Source: Candidatus Uhrbacteria bacterium (lineage in GTDB: Bacteria; Patescibacteriota; Patescibacteriia; UBA9934; GWF2-40-263). Taken from it: 6,324 nt of DNA. Where the stretch lies: positions 1 through 6,324 of the forward strand of contig JACQSJ010000073.1 in assembly GCA_016205995.1 (NCBI GenBank). The letters are read 5' to 3'. This document shows positions 1-5,465 of this stretch, one piece after another. How positions within the stretch are numbered: position 1 is the stretch's first letter; each line of letters opens with the position of its first letter. The position numbers were made by a program, and so were the translations under genes. A model generated the notes under the pieces. It did not search any database, was not told where the DNA came from, and saw nothing but the letters and a program-made list of their open reading frames with translations.

Positions 1-1069
1 CATTGCCCTGGGGCAGGACGGAACATTTTTCTTCGCGTTATTCACGCGGGCAAAGTGGCTCCTCATCTCCGCAGCACTTTTTTTTTCGCTGGCGATCTAC
101 TTTCAAACAACCGATCGATCAACATTCGCTCTGCTCGCTGGACTCAGTGCGTTCTATCTCTTTACTAACATCCTCATCCAAACAAGCATCGGGGAATATT
201 TAATCGCCAAAAAAGACTTCGTCCGATATGCAATTTGGACAACCCTTTCAAGCCCCGTCGCTCGAATCGGGTCAAGTATCGTTGTAGTCTACACGCAGAG
301 CATCGTCTTGTTCGTCTTGTTTCAAATTGGCTTCGCCACGCTCATCTCCCTCCTCGCGCTAACGGCTCTCGTCAAAAACCGTGCCCTTTGGAAACACTAT
401 ACTCACCGCAACTACGATGCTTCTTGCGTTACATTCGGCATACGTTCACTCCCGACGGATATCCTGGGCGCCATCTCGAACCGACTCGTCGAGATCCTTA
501 TTGGAATCTTCTTTGGGGTCACAAGTCTTGCCTATTTCTCAGTCGCACGCGACCTCCGTAACCAGATCGCTAATTTCATGAAGATCGTTCTTCCACTTTT
601 TTATGCTGACTTTGTAAAACAACCGATCGATGTTCTCACGCAACGTGTACGCAAACACCTCCCACGCATGATCGCGACAAGCATCGGTCTGGGAGTGGCG
701 GGTCTTGGATTGGGGGTTATCTACATCTTTTTCTTCTTACCATCAGAATTTCAATCAGCTATTCCATTCCTGCTCATACTGGGTCTCTCTTTCCCTATTG
801 GACTGCCAACCATAATGTTTAATACGATCCTTCAATCCCATTTACGCTACCGAGCGCTCGCAATGGCCACACTCATCCCCAACGCCATCGAGATTGTGCT
901 TGTGATCATTCTCGGCTTGATCTGGGGAATACTCGGCATGACTGTTGCTATTGCATTATTTGGATACGTCAGTTTCGTCTTCTTCTACCTCGCAACAATC
1001 AAACGCGAAGCCTTCAAAAAATTCCTAGAACGACGTAACCTCTTTCGTGCGGTCATGAACAACTATTAG
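1..1069 (+). CDS. Wzx-type polysaccharide flippase (5' end missing)
   Basis: This is the C-terminal part of a multi-pass membrane protein of the polysaccharide biosynthesis/MATE-like flippase group. Such proteins move lipid-linked oligosaccharides across the cytoplasmic membrane. The frame is open from base 2 to the TAG at 1067-1069 (355 visible residues) and has no start in view. A TTG near 308 is internal: the upstream frame is continuous and hydrophobic. Hydrophobic segments are encoded near bases 53-105, 125-180, 300-370, 490-545, 670-745, 755-840 and 860-1005, separated by short basic loops such as ARDLRNQ and KREAFKKFLERR. Full-length family members usually have about 400-480 residues and 12-14 helices, so roughly 50-120 residues are probably missing. 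The gene ends 5 bases before the methyltransferase and heads the visible glycan operon. The family call rests on topology, the ARDLRNQI-type loop and the context, not on a diagnostic catalytic motif. Substrate is unknown. Confidence 0.75.
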   Translation, partial: IALGQDGTFFFALFTRAKWLLISAALFFSLAIYFQTTDRSTFALLAGLSAFYLFTNILIQTSIGEYLIAKKDFVRYAIWTTLSSPVARIGSSIVVVYTQSIVLFVLFQIGFATLISLLALTALVKNRALWKHYTHRNYDASCVTFGIRSLPTDILGAISNRLVEILIGIFFGVTSLAYFSVARDLRNQIANFMKIVLPLFYADFVKQPIDVLTQRVRKHLPRMIATSIGLGVAGLGLGVIYIFFFLPSEFQSAIPFLLILGLSFPIGLPTIMFNTILQSHLRYRALAMATLIPNAIEIVLVIILGLIWGILGMTVAIALFGYVSFVFFYLATIKREAFKKFLERRNLFRAVMNNY

Positions 1070-1074
1070 GCACT

Positions 1075-1947
1075 ATGCTTAAACTCCACATGCATTCGGT
1101 CGTCAATACACTTTTCTCGTTGTACTGTTCGTTCAACAACCGAAGACCAAACGAAGAGCTTGATCCGCGACTTTCCATTCGGTCGTTCGCTCCCACGCTC
1201 CCTCTGATTCTCAGGCAGGATGACACGAGTTCCCCTAGCCGTGTACTCTGCAACCTCTTCTGGCGCGCCCTGCCATGGTGTCTCATCAAGCAAGAGCTTG
1301 AAGAACTACGCATCTTGGACACTGGGTGTGGATCTGGGGCGTATGGCGACTATCTCAATGAGTGCTCAAACGGAAACGTCAAAACATATACAGGCCTTGA
1401 TGTGTACGAGCATCCGTCGTGGAGTCTGCCCACCTCGCTCACCAAACGATTCCACCTCTTTAATGGCAAATCCATCGCTCCCCACATTCCGCAGGAGACA
1501 AATTTTTTCATAAGCCAGTCGGCGATTGAGCATTTTCGAGACGACCAAAATTACTTCCTCGAGATTCAGAAATTCATCCAGTCACACCCACGACCGACCC
1601 TACAGGTGCATCTCTTCCCCTCCGTTGCCTGCCTAAAACTCTATGGCCGGCACGGGTACCGGCAGTACACGCCACGAACCGTCTCGAAAATCACATGGAT
1701 GTTCCCAGACTCAGAGTGTACTCTCTTTACCCTTGGTGGGCCTGCATGCAACCGAGTCCACGACACATACATCACCCAGCCGATGGCACGCACAGGGGTC
1801 GACGAACGAAAAAATAAATCGGATGAATACCGCCATGCGGTCATGAACGCCATCCTCGAGGATCAAAAAAGCCAGACGGCTCTCACGGATCCAAGTTTCT
1901 GGGCGCTGGTGATCTGTTCATATTGGAAACACCCACTCGAAGTATGA
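1075..1947 (+). CDS. Class I SAM-dependent methyltransferase
   Basis: This 290-residue protein has a Rossmann-fold methyltransferase core. Motif I, ILDTGCGSGAYGDYL (residues 80-94), is the glycine-rich SAM-binding loop. An acidic residue follows in YTGLDVYEH (Asp109), where the SAM ribose hydroxyls would bind. SQSAIEHF (residues 147-154) matches the post-motif strand often seen as S-x-x-E-H in glycan and ubiquinone methyltransferases. The first 75 residues and the last 120 show no motif I recognise. The ATG at 1075 is chosen because it lies 5 bases after the flippase stop, with a weak AGG at 1068-1070; Met6 (ATG at 1090) is an alternative. The end overlaps the glycosyltransferase start by ATGA (1944-1947), which implies translational coupling. 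From context it probably methylates a sugar of the glycan or its precursor; the acceptor cannot be read from the sequence. Confidence 0.8.
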   Translation: MLKLHMHSVVNTLFSLYCSFNNRRPNEELDPRLSIRSFAPTLPLILRQDDTSSPSRVLCNLFWRALPWCLIKQELEELRILDTGCGSGAYGDYLNECSNGNVKTYTGLDVYEHPSWSLPTSLTKRFHLFNGKSIAPHIPQETNFFISQSAIEHFRDDQNYFLEIQKFIQSHPRPTLQVHLFPSVACLKLYGRHGYRQYTPRTVSKITWMFPDSECTLFTLGGPACNRVHDTYITQPMARTGVDERKNKSDEYRHAVMNAILEDQKSQTALTDPSFWALVICSYWKHPLEV

Positions 1948-2768
1948 AAGTGAGCGTCCTCATGTCCGTCCACAACGGCGAACGCCATATCCGCGAAGCG
2001 GTATTGAGTTTGCTTGACCAGACGTTCCGTGAGTTCGAGTTCCTCATCGTCGATGACAGATCGAGTGACACGACCCCGCAGATCCTCGAGGATATCGCCG
2101 CACAAGACGCTCGCATTCGCGTGCTCACCAACTCAACAAACATCGGCCTCACGAAGTCTCTTAACCTCGCCCTTCGACAAACACACAGCAACTATGTCGC
2201 CCGCATGGACGCCGACGACATCGCCCTACCCAGCCGTCTTGCCAAACAAGTCGCGTTTCTCGATGCGCACCCCGACATCGACATAGTCGGTACCGCCTAC
2301 GAGTGGATCGACGAGAACGACCAGGTGATCGGACGTCCATTCGTCATCACCGACCCTGACGAGATCCACCGCGCGCTCCCTTGCACCAATCCCCTGCTCC
2401 ACAGCTCCGTGCTCATGCGTCGATCCGCGCTCGACCGCGTCCGTGGCTACGACGAGTCTTACCGGCGCGCCCAGGACTACGACCTCTGGCTGCGCCTCTC
2501 ACGTCATTCCAGATTCGCCAACCTCCCCGAGGTCCTCATGCAAAAGCGCATGGCCAAGGGTATGATCTCTTTTAAGAACGAGCGAGCTCAACTGCGCTGC
2601 GCGGTGCGCTCGCGACTGGCAGCGCTCAAACGAGGCGACTATCCTGTATGGAACGCCCTCTACATCCTTAAGCCTTTCATCGCTTCCTTGCTCCCCCTCC
2701 CTCTTGTCCGCTGGGCTCGCGTCCACATCTTCGACCAAAAAATCTACTCCCATCACTCACTGCGATGA
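1944..2768 (+). CDS. Family 2 (GT-A) glycosyltransferase
   Basis: This 274-residue protein would transfer a sugar from a nucleotide-sugar donor to a lipid-linked glycan on the cytoplasmic side of the membrane. The N-terminus, VSVLMSVHNGERHIREAV, is the typical GT2 first strand. The donor-binding VDD is at residues 36-38, and the metal-binding MDADD (DxD) is at residues 88-92, followed by LPSRL. AQDYDLWLR at residues 176-184 occupies the place of the family's ED-type catalytic-base motif, with Gln in the position often held by Glu and Asp178 kept. A short C-terminal segment (ILKPFIASLLPLPLVRW) is hydrophobic and probably touches the membrane. The ATG at 1944 is chosen over the in-frame TTG at 1923 because it forms an ATGA overlap with the previous stop and starts directly at the conserved strand. 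Donor and acceptor are unknown. GC content looks higher than in the two genes before it. Confidence 0.92.
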   Translation: MKVSVLMSVHNGERHIREAVLSLLDQTFREFEFLIVDDRSSDTTPQILEDIAAQDARIRVLTNSTNIGLTKSLNLALRQTHSNYVARMDADDIALPSRLAKQVAFLDAHPDIDIVGTAYEWIDENDQVIGRPFVITDPDEIHRALPCTNPLLHSSVLMRRSALDRVRGYDESYRRAQDYDLWLRLSRHSRFANLPEVLMQKRMAKGMISFKNERAQLRCAVRSRLAALKRGDYPVWNALYILKPFIASLLPLPLVRWARVHIFDQKIYSHHSLR

Positions 2769-2774
2769 TCCGCT

Positions 2775-4919
2775 ATGCTCTCCCCCACCCGTCTCTACCA
2801 TATCTTGGGCGTCCTGTGCGGTCTCATTCTCCTCACCCCTCTTCTTTTTTTTCCGTCCTACACCCAACCGTTTAGCACCTCCAAGGTGATCATCTTTCTG
2901 TTGCTCACAGAACTTGCGCTCCCGTGTTACCTCGCGATCCTGTTCCAAAAAGAAAAACCCCTTGCTCATCTCCGTCAACCGATCCTGCTCGTCCTCGCCG
3001 CGTTCACGCTCACCCTGGTCGTCTCCTCACTAGTCGGCATCGATCCTCTCAACAGTTTCCTGGGAACCTTTCAGCGCCCGGTGAGCGTACTCGTCTTCAT
3101 CCACGGATTCCTCGTTGTCCTCTACTTCTGGGAACTATTCTCCCACCGAGAAAGATCGAAGCGGACGTATACGACCATCCTCATCGTAGTCGCCACCCTG
3201 ATCGCCCTCTACTCGCTTTTTGAGTCGTGGCTGTTCCCCGGATTCACCACCCATGGAGGGCGCGTGGCGAGCGTGCTGGGGAACCCGATCTTCTTTGCGA
3301 GCTTCCTCATCCTCCCCCTCTTTTTCAGCCTCGCTCGCGCGTGCGACCACACAGAGCGAAAACGAAATCTCTATCGCGTCGCAAGTGCGATCATGCTGGT
3401 CGGAATCCTTCTCTCTGGAACGCGCGGCGCACTCGTCGGACTGCTGGCAGCTGGCATCTTTTGGCTTGGAGCGAAAGCCTTCACACGACGCGACCAACTC
3501 ACGGACGTCCTGGGAAAAACTCTGGCGGCGTTCGTCGTCTGCGGCGCCCTCCTCTTTGCCATCGCCTCACTGGCTCCCGAACAAACAGGACTCTCTCGCC
3601 TTGTAGAACTCACCGGTGCCAACGTCCAGTCCCGCCTGGCCTACTGGGAAATGGGATTACGTGGATGGCAACAGGCTCCTGTGTTGGGTCTTGGCCCGGG
3701 AAATTTTTACCGCCTCGCCGACCAGATGTTCACGCAGGAAACGTACGACAGCTCCACGGCCTGGCCTGACAAGCCACACAACATTGCCATCGAGTGGCTC
3801 GCCACGACCGGCATCGTGGGCTTCGCACTCTACCTCGCACTTCTGTTCTTTTTGTACCGGGAAGGGCTTCGTGCCGGGCTCACGGATCAACGCCTGGTGC
3901 TCATGGCGGGCTTGACTGCCTACGTCGTACAAGGTCAATTTGTCTTTCACGTCTTTAGCGAGCTCCTGACCTTTCTCTTTTTCATCGCCTGGATCATGCC
4001 TCCCCTTCCCGCCAAACAAGCGGTACGCCCAGTATCAGCAAGCAAGCTCGCGTTCTCCCTTGGCAGCATCTTGGCCATCGTAGGCATCATCGCCTATGTC
4101 CTCCCCTCCCATGCCCTGGCCTACACCGTGGGCACGGCTGAACGATCCTTGCGCAACGACCCCCAAACCGCCCTGGCCCACTACCAGGCCGCGGCTGCAC
4201 AACGGATCATCCCGGACGACACCCTCATCGCAAACAAGTACGTGCTCCTCGTCCAGTCGTTTGTGAAAGCGTCGATGCTCGAGGCTCAGACGGTCGACGA
4301 GGCGATCAACCAACATGAGGCGAGCATCAAACGCCATACGTTGCGGGCTCGTCTGTGGAGCGATCTGGGCTTCCTCTACTACCTCAAGGCAAACCTCCAA
4401 GAGACCTCCGTCGCCCAAGAAGGGATGGACGCCGCCCTGCGCGCCGCCCAGTTAGCGCCTGGACGATTTGAGCCAAAGCGCGTCCTGGCTTTAGTGCATC
4501 TCAAGAACGGAAACGTGACGGAAGCCAAAGCGATCGTGGAGTCACTCCTGGAAATGTTTCCGGACACACCAAGTCTCTACTTGATCCTCTCCGAAATCGC
4601 GTTCAAAGAGGGGGATCTGCGACTGGCAGCCGACCATGGACAGCGAGGGACAATCGGGGAGATTGAAAACGCCTCCAAGCAACAAGTCCTCTGGTTTGCA
4701 GAGCTGCTCGTATCGTTCCAGGAGTTCGACAAAATCATCGAGCTCTACCAAGCCTGGATCGACGAGAACCCGGAAGACCCATCGCTGCTGCCCAACCTCG
4801 CCGCTGCCTACGCCCAGATTGGGGAGAAGGAGAAAGCGATCGACACGGCGAACCTCCTCAAACAACTAGACCCGAGTCAGGCACAAGCAGCCAATGCCTT
4901 TATTGAGGCTCTGGAGTGA
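2775..4919 (+). CDS. O-antigen ligase/polymerase-like protein with C-terminal TPR domain
   Basis: This 714-residue protein has a Wzy/WaaL-type membrane half (residues 1-445) and a soluble TPR half (residues 450-714). The membrane half has about 12-13 hydrophobic segments. It shows the family landmarks: LGNPIFFASFL (168-178), LSGTRGALVG (213-222, with Arg217), SRLAYWEMG (286-294), LGLGPGNFY (304-312), and PHNIAIEWLATTGIVGF (334-350) with His335, the region of the essential His in WaaL-type ligases. The TPR half contains repeated helix pairs, for example residues 566-597 and 668-699 (LLPNLAAAYAQIGEKEKAID). Enzymes of this family polymerise O-units or transfer a finished glycan from its lipid carrier to an acceptor at the outer face. 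Most plain WaaL proteins have about 400-450 residues, so the TPR part is an added domain, perhaps for binding a protein acceptor. The start lies 6 bases after the glycosyltransferase stop; no strong ribosome binding site is visible. Ligase versus polymerase cannot be settled here. Confidence 0.88.
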   Translation: MLSPTRLYHILGVLCGLILLTPLLFFPSYTQPFSTSKVIIFLLLTELALPCYLAILFQKEKPLAHLRQPILLVLAAFTLTLVVSSLVGIDPLNSFLGTFQRPVSVLVFIHGFLVVLYFWELFSHRERSKRTYTTILIVVATLIALYSLFESWLFPGFTTHGGRVASVLGNPIFFASFLILPLFFSLARACDHTERKRNLYRVASAIMLVGILLSGTRGALVGLLAAGIFWLGAKAFTRRDQLTDVLGKTLAAFVVCGALLFAIASLAPEQTGLSRLVELTGANVQSRLAYWEMGLRGWQQAPVLGLGPGNFYRLADQMFTQETYDSSTAWPDKPHNIAIEWLATTGIVGFALYLALLFFLYREGLRAGLTDQRLVLMAGLTAYVVQGQFVFHVFSELLTFLFFIAWIMPPLPAKQAVRPVSASKLAFSLGSILAIVGIIAYVLPSHALAYTVGTAERSLRNDPQTALAHYQAAAAQRIIPDDTLIANKYVLLVQSFVKASMLEAQTVDEAINQHEASIKRHTLRARLWSDLGFLYYLKANLQETSVAQEGMDAALRAAQLAPGRFEPKRVLALVHLKNGNVTEAKAIVESLLEMFPDTPSLYLILSEIAFKEGDLRLAADHGQRGTIGEIENASKQQVLWFAELLVSFQEFDKIIELYQAWIDENPEDPSLLPNLAAAYAQIGEKEKAIDTANLLKQLDPSQAQAANAFIEALE

Positions 4920-4929
4920 TGACGAATCA

Positions 4930-4963
4930 CCCCCTCCTTTTTAAGGAGGGGTCTGGGGTGGTT
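4930..4963 (+). repeat. Left repeat block with GC-rich hairpin
   Basis: CCCCTCCTT (4931-4939) and AAGGAGGGG (4943-4951) form a perfect 9-bp stem with a 3-base loop, 11 bases after the ligase stop. GGGGTGGTT (4955-4963) follows and matches the right side in inverse orientation. The hairpin is not followed by a T-run on either strand, so it is not a standard intrinsic terminator, although it could slow polymerase or protect the operon mRNA 3' end. The stem contains a Shine-Dalgarno-like AAGGAGG, but this lies 21 bases before the DUF559 ATG, too far for ordinary initiation. Confidence 0.8.
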
Positions 4964-4970
4964 AGCAGGT

Positions 4971-5345
4971 ATGTACTACGAGCTATTCAACAAGCCTCAG
5001 AAGAAGTCGTTTCGCAAACAGCTCCGTAATGAACCGACTCGTCCAGAGTGGTTGCTCTGGCAAGAACTAAAGGGATCTAAGCTCGGGTACAAGTTCCGTC
5101 GACAGCAGGGAGTTGGCCTGTATGTGGTAGATTTCTACTGCCCCGAGCTCAAGCTCGTCGTAGAGGTCGATGGAGATACCCACTTCGAGCCTGTCGATCT
5201 CCAAAGAGATAACCAACGCTCCATCTACCTCACTGAAAACGGGATTCAAGTCCTTCGTGTGACGAACGTCGATGTGCGAGAATCACTGGAAGACGTGCTG
5301 GAACTGATCAAACAACAGTTTCCAAAAGATCATAACCACCCCTAG
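4971..5345 (+). CDS. DUF559 endonuclease-like protein
   Basis: This 124-residue protein is a full-length DUF559 member, a family with a restriction-endonuclease/Vsr-like fold. It has the family layout: a basic N-terminus (KKSFRKQLRNEPTRPEWLLWQELKGSKLGYKFRRQ, written here as its two parts around residues 11-31 and 32-45), then VGLYVVDFYCPELKLVVEVD at residues 48-67 and GDTHF at 68-72. Asp54, Glu65 and Asp67 with His71 are the likely metal-binding and catalytic residues. QVLRVTNVDV (250-bp upstream of the stop excluded; residues about 92-101) is the conserved late strand. The ATG at 4971 is chosen because the protein then has the usual family length; an AGG ends only one base before it, so initiation is poorly supported. 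The final codons AAC CAC CCC TAG lie in the right inner repeat arm. It lies 51 bases after the polysaccharide operon on the same strand but has no evident functional link to it. Biological role is unknown; DNA nicking or cleavage is an inference from the fold. Confidence 0.88.
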   Translation: MYYELFNKPQKKSFRKQLRNEPTRPEWLLWQELKGSKLGYKFRRQQGVGLYVVDFYCPELKLVVEVDGDTHFEPVDLQRDNQRSIYLTENGIQVLRVTNVDVRESLEDVLELIKQQFPKDHNHP

Positions 5346-5397
5346 CCCCTTCCCTCGACAAGCTCGGGACAGGCTCTTAAAAAGGAGGGGGACCGGA
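5334..5397 (+). repeat. Right repeat block overlapping the DUF559 stop
   Basis: This block starts with AACCACCCC (5334-5342), the reverse complement of 4955-4963, and ends with AAAAAGGAGGGGGACCGGA, of which CTTAAAAAGGAGGGGG (5376-5391) is the reverse complement of 4930-4945. Between them, CCCCT (5346-5350) can pair with AGGGG (5386-5390), and CC (5352-5353) with GG (5384-5385) past a one-base bulge, so the block can fold on itself. The inner CTCGACAAGCTCGGGACAGG resembles a dispersed intergenic repeat module that I have seen in other bacterial genomes, by recollection only. Confidence 0.75.
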
Positions 5398-5418
5398 GAG
5401 TTAAAGCCTCTCGAATCT

Positions 5419-5436
5419 AAAAGGAGGGGGACCGGA
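5419..5436 (+). repeat. Extra direct copy of the right repeat end
   Basis: AAAAGGAGGGGGACCGGA here exactly repeats 5380-5397, offset by 39 bases. The 21 bases between the copies (5398-5418) are not repeated; CTCTC at 5408-5412 can pair weakly with GAGAG at 5396-5400. The copy extends the shared end beyond the 16-bp inverted arm to include ACCGGA, so this sequence may be the true outer boundary of the repeat family. Confidence 0.8.
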
Positions 5437-5465
5437 TAGAAATAAGCAGGGTCAAGGGACCCTGC
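5437..5465 (-). terminator. Intrinsic terminator of the DHH gene
   Basis: GCAGGGTC (5446-5453) and GACCCTGC (5458-5465) form a perfect 8-bp stem with a 4-base loop. It lies immediately after the TAG stop of the - strand gene (5466-5468). On the - strand the stem is followed by TTATTTCTA, a moderately T-rich tail. On the + strand the following bases (CTATGTTGTT) are less T-rich, so termination of + strand transcripts here is possible but weaker. Confidence 0.75.

Larger units (their letters stand above)
4930..5391. mobile_element. Putative DUF559 cassette bounded by inverted repeats
   Basis: The outer arms CCCCCTCCTTTTTAAG (4930-4945) and CTTAAAAAGGAGGGGG (5376-5391) are perfect 16-bp reverse complements. 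The inner arms GGGGTGGTT (4955-4963) and AACCACCCC (5334-5342) are perfect 9-bp reverse complements. The order outer, inner, gene, inner, outer gives a nested layout around a single complete gene. The spacing between outer and inner arms differs: 9 bases on the left and 33 on the right, where the extra bases include CTCGACAAGCTCGGGACAGG. No transposase is encoded and no clear target-site duplication is visible, so mobility is inferred. It could equally be two copies of an intergenic palindromic repeat that happen to flank the gene. Confidence 0.45.

Noticed and set aside
105..631. 15-base direct repeat AAACAACCGATCGAT at 105-119 and 617-631
   Set aside because: Both copies lie within the flippase coding sequence in different reading frames, and no other copy or structure supports an element; probably chance.
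308..1069. Flippase read as a short complete gene starting at TTG 308
   Set aside because: The same frame is open and hydrophobic from base 2, so the TTG is an internal Leu codon.
1923..1943. TTG start giving the glycosyltransferase seven extra N-terminal residues
   Set aside because: The ATG at 1944 overlaps the methyltransferase stop as ATGA and begins exactly at the conserved GT2 strand; the extra residues have no family support.
3135..4418. Long open frames on both strands inside the ligase gene, such as 3227-3769 (+), 3135-3497 (-) and 4035-4418 (-)
   Set aside because: They are shadows of the GC-rich ligase gene, with low-complexity Arg/Pro/Ser or Glu/Gly content and no recognisable domain.
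4931..4951. Intrinsic terminator of the polysaccharide operon
   Set aside because: The stem is strong but is followed by TCTGGGG rather than a T-run, and it matches the repeat arms, so it is described as a repeat hairpin.
5376..5436. CRISPR array
   Set aside because: Only two short direct copies, purine-rich and also present in inverted form, with no regular spacers and no cas genes.
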